64,000 nt of DNA from Trifolium pratense (Eukaryota; Streptophyta; Magnoliopsida; Fabales; Fabaceae): positions 15,272,337 through 15,336,336 of the forward strand of contig NC_060064.1 in NCBI RefSeq assembly GCF_020283565.1. The letters are read 5' to 3'. Both the position numbers and the translations under genes were made by a program. The notes beneath the pieces are model-generated. The model worked only from the letters and a program-made list of their open reading frames with translations, made no database searches and was not told the origin of the DNA. This document shows, in pieces, positions 45,171 to 57,659 of this stretch (its first letter is position 1; each line of letters starts with the position of its first letter).

Positions 45171-45828
45171 TCGAATTTTATATTTAAAAATAATTAAAAT
45201 TTGGTCTTAAAATTTATACTAGGCAAATTTGGCTGACCTTGCCAAATCCATCCAATTTAACCCAAAAATATTGGGTTGAGTCAGCTAATTAGGTGAATAT
45301 GAATTTTAAAAATTCCATAAAAAAATTTGGGTTCCGGTTAAAATCAGACTCAACTCAAAAAATTAAGGAATCTAATAATGTTATACGGTTTTTTAATTTT
45401 TTTTTTTACAAAAATACTAAAAGTTTTTTCGTTTGATAGTTAGTAAATATTTTTCATAGTAAAAATAAGTTACACCATATTTTAAGAAAATAAAAAGATA
45501 CAATAATTTTTATAAAAAAAAAACGATGATTTATTATTTAGTTATTTAATATAAAAAAAAACAGAAAAATCATTCGAGTAAATCAGAATCCAACTCAGAA
45601 ATTAGTAGATTTATCCGACCAAATTTTGATCAGATCCACGTGCGTCCTATCTACTATCTAGATGTACTTACTCTTCTGAACAGAACAAAATTAAGTTGTT
45701 GCACTTTCCTTGGTAGGATCATCATAGTCGCTTGTTTCAAGTAAAAAAAAAACAAACAGAAACAAACGACACTCTCTTCTCTTTATTACTTCGGTACCAC
45801 TTTTCCTTTTCCTACGCTTATCTTAAAC
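45171..45828. other. 5' flank of the first SSL gene
   Basis: AT-rich. Contains poly-A/T runs; the last 130 bp include CTCTCTTCTCTTTATTACTTC, a pyrimidine-rich leader. No TATA box can be placed with confidence. Confidence 0.4.
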
Positions 45829-48800
45829 ATGAACTCAAAACTAATTGTTGTTGCAACTTTTCTCGCACTCTTCGCCATAATCTATTCTTTATTCGACCCA
45901 AAATACCTCTTTACACCTGTTCACATTCCTGGATCCAAGGACCATCTTCATACTTCTCGTTTAATTAACGTCACCGGTGCTGTTGGGCCGGAAAGTCTTG
46001 TTTTCGATAGTCACGGTGAAGGTCCGTACACCGGTGTTGCTGATGGTCGGATTCTGAAGTGGGAAGGAGAAGAACGTGGTTGGATTCAATTTGCTGTCAC
46101 AAGTTCCGATAGGTATTAAATTTTACTATGTTAGTAGCAATTAAGTGTTTAAATTTGTTAGTTAACAAATAATTCGCTTATTATTCTGACTTGTTGTACC
46201 TTACTCTTCCGTACTTTGCATGGATACGTGGTTACTCTTTCAATTAATCTGCTCTGAAAGGATAACTGTGCCACAAGTTAGAAACTTACCTATAAAAAAA
46301 AGCTAACTTGTCTGTGTACTATAGATAGTAATTTACAAACGCGAAACTTAAAAGACCTGAAATGTATTTGGTGTAACTGTAGATGTTTCCACGTTTCAAA
46401 GTTCATTTATTACTACTATTTTTTGTTTTTTCTTTTTAAGGTTTATAGTTTGTGGATATTTAATTTATAGTTTGTGGATATTTAATTGAGATAGTTGATT
46501 TTTCGGAAGGTGGTTGAGTAGCTGTACTCCTTTTTAATTGGAAAATGATAGGTTTTGTTATTGAAAATGATTTGTACTTGCTCTTTTTCTACTATATTGA
46601 GTTTTAGGAGTTGGAACTTAGTTTTATAACTAAAATCCTTTAGGAAAAGCTATAAAGTAAGCATCTGCGGAACATAATTGAATATCCTAACACCGGAATG
46701 CTAGAAATACTAAGACCATTTGTGGTGGTAACTTACCATTTGGAACTTATACTTATTATGTTTTCACTTATTTATAATGTACAGTATATTAGTAAATTAT
46801 AAGGGTGTGATTGATTTGATAAAAAAATAAAAGTCTGGACAGAACAACTTCAATTGTTCTTTGTTTGATTTTAAAATTGTTCCTTACACTGTTCAATACT
46901 TTGAACGTTTGTACTGTTCTACCTTGTCAGTGCTTACCTTTTGCAAATCAAGCGGACCCTAAGAATGTAAAGTTCACTCTAACTAACACTGTATCACAAG
47001 GTTGGTCTTAAGTTAGTCTTAATTTTACTCTCACTAACATAATGTGCACAAGGTAGATAATTGAGTCTTTTAAACACGTGGCGAGGGGATCGGTCTTAGA
47101 TATGAAAGAGTGTCTGTTCGGTGAGTGTCAACCCCTTGGATAGATCTCAATACCTCGAAATTAGTCTCTAACTCCGGTCGCGGATGCCAGGGATCACCCT
47201 TATTTTTACTCTTAATTTCATGTTTCACATGTTATATTTTAAGACACTTAAGAGTTAGGAGTTAGGACCAATGCTATGAGCTAATTATTCCCTATATGAA
47301 GCACACTGGGCTGTAGGAACTACTGAACATAGATGATTTTTTTCAACTAATTTGAACATGAAGGGAATGAAGAATAGTGTTTTCCTTACACGGGATTATG
47401 TACATTACAAACCTTATAATTCTCAATTGTGAAAACTTGAGATATGCGCTAAGAAACTGATCCTTATGTTAGTCCCAATTGCTTTGAATGAAACTCTGCC
47501 TGGTAGGTTTTGCATGATGTGCAGCAAAGTCATATGCTGATTATTTTGTTTGAATGTTGTGACATTAGACCTAACTCATAACTATTAAATTTTTCTGCTG
47601 AATTCAATGAGTTTTGTTGTATGATTTTCAAGGTCGGAATGTGTTCGTCCATTTGCACCAGAGTTGGAGCATATATGTGGGAGGCCACTAGGTCTAAAGT
47701 TTGATAAGAAAAATGGAGATTTGTACATTGCTGATGCCTACCTTGGCCTCAAAGTAGTAGGACCTGAAGGTGGTTTGGCCACCCAGGTAGTAACAGAAGC
47801 TGAAGGACAGCCCTTTTACTTCACCAATGACATGGACATCAGTGAAGACGAAGATGTGATTTACTTCACTGATTCAAGCACAGTCTACCATAGAAGGTAA
47901 GTTCACCAACTTTGTCTGCATTTTGTAAGCACTAAATTAACTGCATTGCTATTGAGTAGGAAAAATTACGTAAAAAATGTGCATCAAAATAAGTTACACA
48001 GTGTGACTCGTACACTTTAGCATTTTCCCTTATTAAATAGTCCTTATGATGTTAGACTGTCACTTCGGAGTACGAATTGAATTTAGAATTGATTCTTGCA
48101 TGTTAGGTCACTGAAATTGATATTCCCTTTGTAAGATCATCCTGGTTTTAGAATTATGAACCATGTGGTACACAAAAATTTCTTAGGAAGTATGAACCAC
48201 TTGTTTAAATGAGATCAAAACTTAATTCTTGAAGAAAATAATACCAACGAAAACTGTGCTTTTCTCTTAGGCCTATGTCGCTAAATGTAAGAATTTGAGG
48301 ACTTATTCCTAGAAAATACTTATGAAACCAAAAACTATAAATATAACTGAAAAATATAAATATTCTTATGAAGAAATTTTGATCTATATGCTGGTAACGT
48401 TTGTTTGCAGGCAATTTATGCTTGTACTTCTTAGTGGAGACAAGACAGGGCGGTTAATGAAATACGATAAGTTGACAAAAGAAGTGAAGGTCTTATTAAG
48501 TGGTCTTGCTTTTCCCAATGGTGTTGCGTTAAGCAAAGATGGTTCATTTCTTCTAGTAGCTGAAACCTCGACTCGCAAGATTTTGAGGCTTTGGCTTCAT
48601 GGACCTCATGCTGGCCAAGTTGATACTTTTGCCGTTCTTCCAGGTTATCCAGACAATGTAAGGAGAAATTCAGAAGGAGAGTTCTGGGTTGCTTTGCATG
48701 CCAAATACACTCCTTTTGCAAAGTGGACTGCTGCAAATCAATGGGCTGCTAAAGTTTTGTTAAAGTTTGGCAACTTCAAGCAGTTGCAAAAGTCGTTGGC

Positions 48801-48972
48801 GCAGAAGCCTCATGCTGCAGCTATAAAGCTGAGTGATGAAGGGAAAATATTGGAAGTCTTGGAAGATTGTGAAGGGAGGACCTTGAAGTTCATTAGTGAA
48901 GTGGAAGAGAAAGATGGAAAACTTTGGATGGCATCAGTGTTAATGCCTTATATTGGTGTTTATAGTTTATAA
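45829..48972 (+). CDS. Strictosidine synthase-like protein (SSL4-7/APMAP-like), gene 1
   Basis: Exons 45829-46112, 47633-47896 and 48411-48972 (GT-AG, all phase 2) give 369 aa. Residues 4-22 are a hydrophobic signal anchor (LIVVATFLALFAIIYSLF). A six-bladed beta-propeller follows, with VGPESLVFDSHGEGPYTG and DGRILKW (about 52-80), HICGRPLGLKF and ADAYLGLKVV (about 108-134), FTNDMDI and YFTDSS (about 148-178), then the strictosidine-synthase family core LLSGDKTGRLMKYD, GLAFPNGVALSKDGSFLLVAET. Three exons and the HIPGSKD N-terminal region resemble the Arabidopsis SSL4-7 group. True strictosidine synthases condense tryptamine and secologanin. Legume SSLs are not known to do so, and the group is linked to stress and defence responses or is endomembrane-located. 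Substrate is unknown. Confidence 0.92.
46795..46970. mobile_element. hAT-like MITE in intron 1 of SSL gene 1
   Basis: Inverted ends AGGGTGTGATTGATTTG (about 46802) and CAAATCAAGCGGACCCT (about 46944-46962) with internal GGACAGAACAACTTCAATTG and TTGTTCCTTACACTGTTC pairing partly. About 160 bp. A target duplication was not clear. Confidence 0.55.
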
Positions 48973-49837
48973 GAATGCAACGCGTAAAATAAGTTTCTAG
49001 TTCTTGACTTATAAGTGTTTATTGGTTTATGGAGGAGTTAAATGAGATAATAAAAGTAATTGAGTTAAATGAGTGTTTATTTCGACTTTTTTTAGTCATT
49101 CATGCAGATTGTGTAGGATTATGAAATACTGAGAGATTGATAAGTCAAGTTTTATAAAATTATAGTTTGTTTCATTGATAAAGGTAGATACACAAGCAGT
49201 TGTGGAGAATTCTTGGTGGTGGATTAACTTCATGGTGTGTTATGGCATGGTTACATTCAAAACCAGTAAAAATATTTCAAGGAATGTTGCACTATTTTCT
49301 TCTATAATACTTACTTCTATGGTGGCAAACCACAAGAGAAAAGGAAAATGATTTAGTTTTAATTTGAGTTGAAGAAACAATTCATTTGAGTCAAATTTAG
49401 GCATGGCCTTCTTTTTTTTTTTTTGAAACATAGGCATGGCCTTCTTATAATTGATTCTTGGGTTTTGGAGAAATTTTTTGAAGAAGTTTCTTATGATGGT
49501 TCAGAAGATATTTTGTAGTAAAATTTTACACTATTAGAAGATATTTTTTGATAGAATTTGCACTACCGAAAATTATCTTCTGATGAACGGAAAGGACATA
49601 GGGGGGTTCTGATAAATTTAAGAGGGTGAAGAACAACCGTCAATTTTTATTTTCACACTCGAGTATGTGTTTTTCTTTCTTTTATCTTTCTTTCTCTCAA
49701 ACCAAACACTCCCTTAATCAAATTTTCCATAGATAATTAAGATGAGATTATGCATTAAGGAAATATCTTCTTTCTCTTATATCACACTTTCTTCATGATG
49801 TTTTCATATTGGGAACTAATTCAAAATGAGTACCGTA
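48973..49837. other. 3' flank of SSL gene 1
   Basis: Probably contains the 3' UTR (first 150-250 bp). A short direct duplication of AGGCATGGCCTTCTT (49401 and 49432) brackets a poly-T run, a small local duplication. No gene. Confidence 0.4.
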
Positions 49838-50376
49838 ACACACCATAGAGTAAAACGGGTGTGGTTATGGTGCATAAGCCCAAACTTATGCACCATGCAT
49901 AAACTTGCTTCCTACACCCACCATATTTGCTTCCTACACCAAAAGTCAACAAAAGTTCAGCCCAAGCCCAAAATTAGGCAATCCATTACTCGCGCGCCCC
50001 CCATATACTACCCCATTACTTGCGCCCCCCCCCAATTTTTTTTTCCTTTTTCTCCTAGATTTCTTGTGAGCCCCCCAATTTTTTTTCCTCCCCTAGATTT
50101 CTAGCGCGCCCCCAATTTTTTTCCCTCCTCCAAACTTCTAGCGCACCCCCCCAAATTTCTAGCGCGCCCCCCGTTTCCAATTAAATAATAACTTTTGTTC
50201 CTTCAAGTATATATTATAAAAATTCATTTTTAATTAATTTTCGTCATACACCCCCTCGAAGCCCAACATAATAACAAATGGTTCATGTATATATAAAGCA
50301 TACTTGTCAAACATACAATTTAATTTTAAGTTTTATCAATCATAATCACAATATAAATAAAATTTCATACATTAAT

Positions 50377-50483
<107 letters not shown>

Positions 50484-50635
50484 TTTTCTTTACAATAAAG
50501 AAATGATCGAATCCAATATCTCATGCATACTATCCAAATTTTTTTCAACTAAACTAACCCTAATTGCTTTATATGATTTTTTGCTTTATGTAACATGGTT
50601 TTGTAAAATGGTTATGTGATGTTTTACTTAATAAC

Positions 50636-51215
50636 AATGGTTTCAATGTATAACATCTTGGCACTAATGCCCATATGAAACCATTTAACTAAAATAATGG
50701 TTTCAGTGTATAACGCTATGAAACCATTTAACTAGACTAATGGTTTCAGTGTATAACATCTTGAAACCAAATAACAAGACTAATGGTTTCAGTGTATAAC
50801 GCTATGAAACCATTTAACTAGCATAATGGTTTCAGTGTATAACAGTATGAAACCATTTAACTAGACAAATGGTTTCAGTGTATAACATCTTGAAACCAAT
50901 TAAAAGGACTAATGATTTCAATGTATAACATCTTGGCACTAATGCTCATATAAAACCATTTAACTATAATAATGGTTTCAGTGTATAACAGTATCAAACC
51001 ATTTAACTAGACAAATGGTTTCAGTGTATAACATCTTGAAACCAATTAACAAGACTAATGGTTTCAGTGTATGACATCTTGAGACTAATGCTCATATAAA
51101 ACCATTTAACTATAATAATGGTTTCGGTGTATAACGTCATGAAACCATTTAACTAGACTAATGGTTTCAGTGTATAACGGTATGAAACCATTTTTGCTGT
51201 GGAATGGTTTCAAAG
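50636..51215. repeat. Satellite-like array of hairpin-forming ~46-bp units
   Basis: About twelve units. Each starts AATGGTTTCAGTGTATAAC and half carry the complementary TGAAACCATT 5-10 nt later, so each full unit can fold into a stem TGGTTTCA/TGAAACCA. Spacers alternate between TTAACTAGACTA-type and TTAACAAGACTA-type. A higher-order period of about 280 bp is suggested by ATCTTGGCACTAATGC at 50656 and ~50933, with a variant near 51075. No coding content. Confidence 0.9.
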
Positions 51216-51514
51216 AGTTGTTCTCCAAAAACATATTTAACCCTTAATAAAAATTGTGAAATAAATTTAAATTTTTAAGACGATATAAAACCGAAGAGAG
51301 TGGGGTATCCCCAACCGTTCCAAATAATTCAAAATACCCTAAATAAAATTTTGGGAAAAATTTATTAATATCTTATATTTATAAAAGCATATTTACCTCA
51401 TTTAATTAACTAAAAATAGTTCCAGGTCTCAGAAAAATACCAAACTGGTCCCAAAATTCTCAGAAATTTATTTACTATTTTTATGTAAAAATAATAAAAA
51501 AATTTGGAGTCTCC

Positions 51515-51730
51515 TTGGCACCGCACGCGCCCCCACGCGCCGCCAGTGAGAGTGGGCGTGAACGCGCGTCACTGTTCATCATCTTCCTCAACCATTTTCT
51601 GCAGAAACGGGTCACGATGACCCGGTTCGTCGACCCGGTTCGTTCTCCCTCAATAATAAACGAAATTCGACGTTCTTTATACCGTTTTGATCGTCGTTCG
51701 ATTTTATGAATGTTTCCGGTATTAATTTTC
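51515..51730. other. CG-rich block
   Basis: CG dinucleotide-rich compared with its surroundings (CACGCGCCCCCACGCGCCGCC, ACGCGCGTCACTGTTC), followed by a direct repeat of ACCCGGTTCGTCG / ACCCGGTTCGTT at 51619-51644. Such blocks occur in plant LTR and other transposon ends. No gene seen. Confidence 0.4.
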
Positions 51731-51865
51731 GAAATCGGTGATCGAATCGCATGTAAAATGTGGCCGAAATTGAGCAAGCAAAAATATAAAGTTCTTTAGT
51801 TATGATTATTACATGTGTAAAATCATCTGATGGCTGTGAATGACTTATGCACCATACATAAGAAA

Positions 51866-52202
51866 ATGCTTATGCATATTAACTATTGCCAAAAATATGA
51901 ATAAAACATATTATAGATATATAGGAACAAAACAGAAAAAATAACAATAAAGAGACAAAAATAATTTTAAAAAAATATTATATATGAATCTATGCATAAA
52001 AATATGAACAAAATATAACAATAAAAAATTATAGATTTTTTTTAATTCTTTAAGCCCAAAAGCTCGTGGACGGACCATGACGATCCATGAAAAAGCCCGA
52101 CCCGTCTAGACCATCCCGATAAGACCCAACACCCTTTTTTTGAAGCCCGACCCGTGTAAAAATATAGGGCTAATGGGCCGGCCCGATAGTTCGATCCATT
52201 TT
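51866..52202. other. Intergenic DNA
   Basis: AT-rich, then a GGCCCG/CCGACCCG patch (52090-52190). No gene recognised. Confidence 0.4.
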
Positions 52203-52262
52203 TAAAGCTATAAGCATACTCCAAGGTCCCAAGTTAATACCATCAGACCAACCCAAGTGGGT
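52203..52262 (-). mobile_element. SINE-like fragment
   Basis: Shares the A-box side with 45075-45170 (GGGTTGGTCTGATGGTATTA on the minus strand) but stops before the B box. Confidence 0.4.
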
Positions 52263-52334
52263 TGTTTACGAGTCTAGTTTACGTTTTGATTCCACTCAAA
52301 CTAAATGAGTTGACATAAAAACTCGATTCTGACA

Positions 52335-52440
52335 AACTTAATTTTAACCCCTCCCGATCACAGTTGCAAAAAATTGAACTGTGATTCTTCCCATTAAATT
52401 CAACTTCAATCATCACTTACCTAACGATTAGTCGTATACT
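52335..52440 (-). mobile_element. SINE copy upstream of SSL gene 2
   Basis: Minus strand has CTAATCGTTAGGTAAGTGAT at the start, a GATTGAAGTTGAATTTAATG stretch and the B-box-like CAGTTCAATTTTTTGCAACT, matching the family of 21958-22085. Confidence 0.5.
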
Positions 52441-52617
52441 AACTTTTGTTATTAAAAAACTAACTACCCAAAGTTCAAGACTAACAATATATAATAATAC
52501 CTTTGTTTTTAAAAATAAATAAAATAATGCAGAGTTTGAGCAGCACAAAACAAGAAAATCTTGGTGGATATATATTAGTGTCTCAAAACTCTCCCCTAAA
52601 CTCTCTCTTCATTGGCG

Positions 52618-55600
52618 ATGAGGTCACAAATGCACCTCACTGTTGCCGCAATGGCAGTTGTCGTGACTGCATGGTTAGCCTATAACCGTGACGTGACAGA
52701 TACATCAACCTTTGGAGTTTCCGATGTTTGGCAATACGAAATGGTTCCGATTGAAAATGGTGCCATTGGACCAGAGAGTTTCGCTTTCGATCCTCACGGT
52801 GAAGGACCTTACACCGGCGTTTCTGACGGTCGAATTATCAAATGGAACTGCCGTGAGAGTCGTTGGGTCGACTTTGCCGTCACTTCTTCACACAGGTTAA
52901 CCCTCTCAACCTCTCTTTCTCACACTATCTCTATGCATGCTCCACGTGTTTTTATTTATTTTATTTTAAGAAACTCAACGTTTTATTCTATTTTTTTATA
53001 AATAAATATTTAATATTACCAACAATTAAAATAGTAATCATGGATGTTCCGGTCGGCGGTGTTTCTCACCTTGTGTGTTTACAAATTATCCGATATAGAT
53101 TTGTTATCGTTGTTTCGTAAACTTAACTTAGTTGATAAGATATTTCATTATATATATATATATATGCAGCAGGTTGGTTTCAAACCGCAACTTTTAATAG
53201 AAGTAAATATTTCGTAACAATACCATAATAAAAAATATATTTAATATTATGGTACTTGAGAATCTCATATGATATATGGTCAATTAATGGAGATTGCCGG
53301 TATGGGAAAATAATTAATCCAGAAATTCTGTAAATGGGCCTGTTATATTCAGGGTATATGCATAATGAATGTATTTAATATCAACCTTTCAAAATGGTTC
53401 AAAGTCAAAAAATGATATAAGGTCCACTTATTTAAACGTCTCCTAAAATAATTATAGTAAAAATTGTAAAAAGGAACAAATAAATAATTTAATTCATATA
53501 CTTATATTTAAAAATTAATAATAAATATTTTCTATCACTTTAATCTAAACATAAAAAAAATGAATATGTCACACTTATTTCTAAAATTGTATTAATTTTA
53601 GAGATCAAATGGTTGGATCCTAATGTTCTAATCCTATCCTATTATTTAAAATGAATGTGAGGTTGGAGAGTAAGCTCGAAAAAGAATTAATGTTTGGTTG
53701 CAACTACTTGCAAAGCAATTTTGGCAGTTTTTAGGTTTAGAAGAAAGAACTAGTGTACAACCGTTGTTAAAGTTGTTTGCGTGCAAAATATTGATGGGGT
53801 CATGGGGATACATTGACGTATGTTAGTCCAGAAAGGGTAATTAAGGCAACAAGAGGGAAGACACGTGCGGTGTGTGGAGCCCTATATTGCATAGGTACCT
53901 GCTACGATATTTTTAGAAAAATTAAGGTATGAGTACGTTCGTATATTTTTTTTTTAATATAGTTATATACTTAAAGTAATAAAATTATATTCTTAAAACA
54001 AATAATTAAACATAAGAAACAGGAAACTTTAAAAGTAGTTATATTGTGGTTTACACGTTTAGGAAATTAGGAGTAGTAATAAGACTATGCGGATACTTTT
54101 AAAAATAAATAAAAAGGGAAGGAGACTGAATTGATTCTAATTTTAAATTAAAGTGAATCTTTATTAAAAAAATAAACAAATAAAAAAATAATGGGATCGG
54201 AAAGTGTTGCAAAAAAAAAAGAATAATTTTTTATGAAATATGTACCACATGTGTACCCTGAGAGTACCCACATGAAAAAATAAAATAAAAAAAAACTCGG
54301 TACTTTGAGGGTACGTACCATGGGAGTACCATACGTGTACCGGTACCCGGTACCGGTACTCTGTCTAAAACGGAGTACCCGTGCAAAATAGGTGGAAATG
54401 AAAGAATGGGGGTAGAAAAGAAACACAAGGGGGTGGAGGAGAAAATTCATAGTTTATGCATTGGTATGTGTCGAACTGTCATACATTTATTCCCTAACCA
54501 CCAAATTCAAATCCAATGATCAAGGAGAAATAGGTTAATCTAACGAGTGATTATTTTTAATCCATGTGTAAAAATCTATTTATCAGTTTTTAATCTATGT
54601 GTAAAAATCTAAAAGAACTAAATATTTGAGACGGGAGTTTTGAATTCTAAATCGCAATCCTGTTGGTTTTCTTTCCTAACAATGTTGATTATAAGCCATA
54701 AAATTCATATTAAACATTTTTAAATCTCATTTTGTTTTCATGTGATGAACATTGGATAGTCTATCAAATTTTGATTAAAAATATAAGTTACAATCGCTGA
54801 ACTTAGTAGGGAGGACTACGGTTCGACCCCCCACAACTGCGATCGAGAGGGGACTGGAACCACTTGATGCCATATTAAACTGTTGGTGAAAGGGAAAAAA
54901 AGACCGATATATTTATGACTCTAGGCAACTTTAAATCATTGAACAAACATAAAAGACATTAATTTCATCACTTTACATTTTTTTAGAGTATCTTAATTTT
55001 TAGATTAAAATTATATACGAAAATAAAATGAGTCGGTTAACTTAATTTATCTACAATTTAATTGTTGTGGCATAAACTTTATAAAGTTTTTTGGCAGAGG
55101 TGATGGTGATGATGAAGAATGTGGAGGTCCATATAAGGATCATCCCAAGAAAGAGCACATATGTGGGCGCCCACTTGGGCTTTGCTTTAACATAGCATCG
55201 GGCCAACTTTATGTTGCTGATGCATATATGGGCCTAGTTGTTATTGAGCCCAATGGTGGCACTGCGAGAAAAATCACATCACATGCAATTGAAGGTGAAC
55301 CTTTGGCATTTACAAACAGTTTGGACATTGATCAAAGAACTGGAGCAGTCTACTTTACCAGCAGCAGTTCTAAATACCAGAGAAGGTAATACAACACTCA
55401 CTTATAGTCTAGAATTAAGTTATATTTACACTGGTCATATGTAGACAATAAATTAGTCATACCATGAAGCATATATATAAAAGATTTTTTCAATCCAACC
55501 AATCGTTAGTTGGTTCAATGGTGATTGACACCGGAGTTTGTTGAGAGGACCACGGTTCGATCACCAAAACTGGAACCACTTGATGCAAAAACTGCCCCGA

Positions 55601-56739
55601 ACCATATTAGGCGGTACAATGGGACAAATACTGGTAGTGAAAAAAAAATCAATCCGTCTCATATATATTCAAAGATGTTAATATACACTATTAGAAACAC
55701 GCTTATGGAGTCCCCGTGGTGAGCTTAACTTAGGATATTGCATTATATATGTAGGGGTTGAACCCCAGACACCTTACATATTTACCTTAAAAATTAGAAT
55801 TTCCGGCCACTAAACAACTTGACAAAAAAAAAAAAACACGCTTCTAGTAAAAATTCCGTATTTTAGAAGGACATTGAAAAGTGCACATGAGCATGAACAA
55901 ATTGAAATCACACAACATCCTTAATTTTCACAATCCAAAAGTGCACATGAGCATGAACAACTTTGGAATAACTTTTCCCATAGTAAAGTGAATTTTCAAT
56001 TAAGGACCTCTTTTTCTTTATTTTTACATTGTAAAACAATGATTAAAGTCCTCCATCTTTAACTTTTCTTTTTGGTCCTAAAGTTTCATGAAGATAAAGA
56101 TTGATGCAATAATAATTTCTAAGTTGTGATAATGTGTGTCTCATAAAATGCAGGAATTATGTGTCTCTAATCCTAAGTGGAGACAAATCAGGGAAGCTAA
56201 TAAAATATGAACCAAAAAGTGAACAAGTCACTATTCTTCTAAACAATCTCACATTTGCAAATGGAGTAGCACTTAGCAAAGATGGCAACTACATTCTAAT
56301 AGCAGAGACAACAAATTGTAGAATACTAAGGTATTGGTTACAAACATTAAAAGCTGGAACATTAGAAGTTTTTGCCAATCTACCAGGTTTTGTGGACAAC
56401 ATAAAACAAAGTCCAAGAGGTGGATTTTGGGTTGGAATATACTCAAAAAGAGAAAAATTTATACAATGGATTTTATCATATCCTTGGATAGGAAAAGGGT
56501 TGGTAATTCTTCCTTTGGATATAACAAAAATTTATTCATATTTGGCTAAATTGAAAGGGAGTAGTGGATTGGCAATTAGGTTAAGTGAAGAGGGTGATGT
56601 GTTGGAAATTGTTGAAGATCATAGAAGTGGAATTAGAAGGTCTATTAGTGATATTGAGGAAAAAGATGGGGTATTATGGGTAGGATCAGTTGATGCACCT
56701 TTTGCTCTTATGTATAATACTCTTGTGGCACAAGAGTGA
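52618..56739 (+). CDS. Strictosidine synthase-like protein, gene 2
   Basis: Exons 52618-52895, 55098-55385 and 56154-56739 (GT-AG, phase 2 both times) give 383 aa. I start at the ATG 52618 since the longer frame upstream uses TTG. Residues 7-22 are hydrophobic (signal peptide or anchor, LTVAAMAVVVTAWLAY). The propeller shows IGPESFAFDPHGEGPYTGVS and DGRIIKWN (about 43-72), HICGRPLGL and VADAYMGLVVIEPNGG (exon 2), YFTSSSSKYQRR at the junction, and the core LSGDKSGKLIKYEP, FANGVALSKDGNYILIAETT and GFVDNI in exon 3. It resembles the SSL10-12-type group more than gene 1. The exon layout is the same as gene 1, 3.6 kb upstream. Introns of 2202 and 768 bp carry SINEs. Biochemical role unknown; not expected to make strictosidine in a legume. 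Confidence 0.92.
54230..54390. repeat. GTAC-rich patch in intron 1 of SSL gene 2
   Basis: Repeated GGTACC / GTACC motifs (GTACCGGTACCCGGTACCGG near 54336-54355) form short palindromes. The motif resembles the GGGTACCCGC parts of the hAT element at 56918-57528, so it may be a fragment of a related element. Confidence 0.5.
54785..54900 (+). mobile_element. SINE in intron 1 of SSL gene 2
   Basis: Plus strand reads CTTAGTAGGGAGGACTACGG, B box GGTTCGACCCCCC, CAACTGCGATCGAGAGGGGA and CTGGAACCACTTGATGCC, then an A-rich end (GAAAGGGAAAAAAAG). Same family as 21958 and 55497. Confidence 0.6.
55497..55655 (+). mobile_element. SINE in intron 2 of SSL gene 2, near complete
   Basis: Begins CCAATCGTTAGTTGGTTCAA with A-box TTCAATGGTGATTGAC, B-box GGTTCGATCACC, tail TGGAACCACTTGATGC, and ends with GTGAAAAAAAAATC, an A-rich tail. 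This is the most complete member of this family in the window. Confidence 0.65.
55703..55838 (+). mobile_element. SINE of the other family in intron 2 of SSL gene 2
   Basis: Starts TGGAGTCCCCGTGGTGAGCTTAAC, has TATATATGTAGGGGTTGAAC (B-box side) and ends CCACTAAACAACTTGAC followed by 13 A. It lies only 48 bp downstream of the previous SINE. Confidence 0.6.
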
Positions 56740-56917
56740 TTATAAACATAAATAACTAACTTAAGGGAAAACTAATTACATCACATCACATACATCTAAA
56801 GCCATAAAAATAAGGTGAAATTGAGAAATGCATAGTGAAAAAATAAATGGTTATAACAATTCATGATATATTCTAATTTACTTATAATATATCTATTTTG
56901 ATTATATCTATTTTGAT

Positions 56918-57528
56918 TAGGAATGACAATGGATAGGATATGGGTAGGGTACTATAATACTCATCCCCATATCCGCAGTTTAAAAAAATACTTGTACCCA
57001 TATCCGGATAACAACCTTTGTACCCATCCTCATACCCTATGAGTACTTACTCATACCCGTACCTGTTACCCGCATTTTTGCTAAAAATAAATCGATCAAT
57101 TATGAAATATCATATCATTTTAATATAATTAATTTTTTTAAAAAAATTTAATATTGACTCATGAAAATTATAAACAAAAATTTTACGTTAAAGTTCATTT
57201 CTTTGTTGACATATTCACATTATATTTGTATTATATTATAAATAAACATTTTTATTCAAAATGTGTAATAGTTTAATAGTGTTGTATTTTTTTTAAAATT
57301 CATATACATATGTTATTATATAATAATATATATAAAATAAACAAATATATATTACGTGGGTATGAGACGGTGTGGGTACTAAGGTACTCGTATCCGCACC
57401 CATACCCGTTAATTTTTGTGGGTAATTACCCATACTCATGTCCATACCCAAAATGCGGGTTTTTACCCTACCCATTATGGGTATTTTTTGCGGGTACCCG
57501 CTGGGTATGAGTCAAATTGTCATCCCTA
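56918..57528. mobile_element. 611-bp hAT-type element, 8-bp TSD ATTTTGAT
   Basis: Flanked by ATTTTGAT at 56910-56917 and 57529-57536. Ends TAGGAATGACAAT and ATTGTCATCCCTA are inverted. The subterminal parts carry GGGTA/TACCC motifs (CCCATATCCG, GCGGGTACCCGC). The 8-bp target duplication fits the hAT superfamily. It has no transposase, so it is non-autonomous. It lies 180 bp after the SSL2 stop codon. Confidence 0.85.
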
Positions 57529-57659
57529 ATTTTGATTTAATAATGGTTTATCTGAACACTATTATTTTGTAAAGTTTTGTTCGATACACATTCAATTATT
57601 TAATGTCATATCAATTTTTTATATTTAATTATATTAAAATAAATTTAAATTTTAAATCT

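Noticed and set aside
52612..52617. Earlier start for SSL gene 2
   Set aside because: The codon at 52612 is TTG; the first ATG in frame is at 52618 and gives a normal hydrophobic N-terminus.
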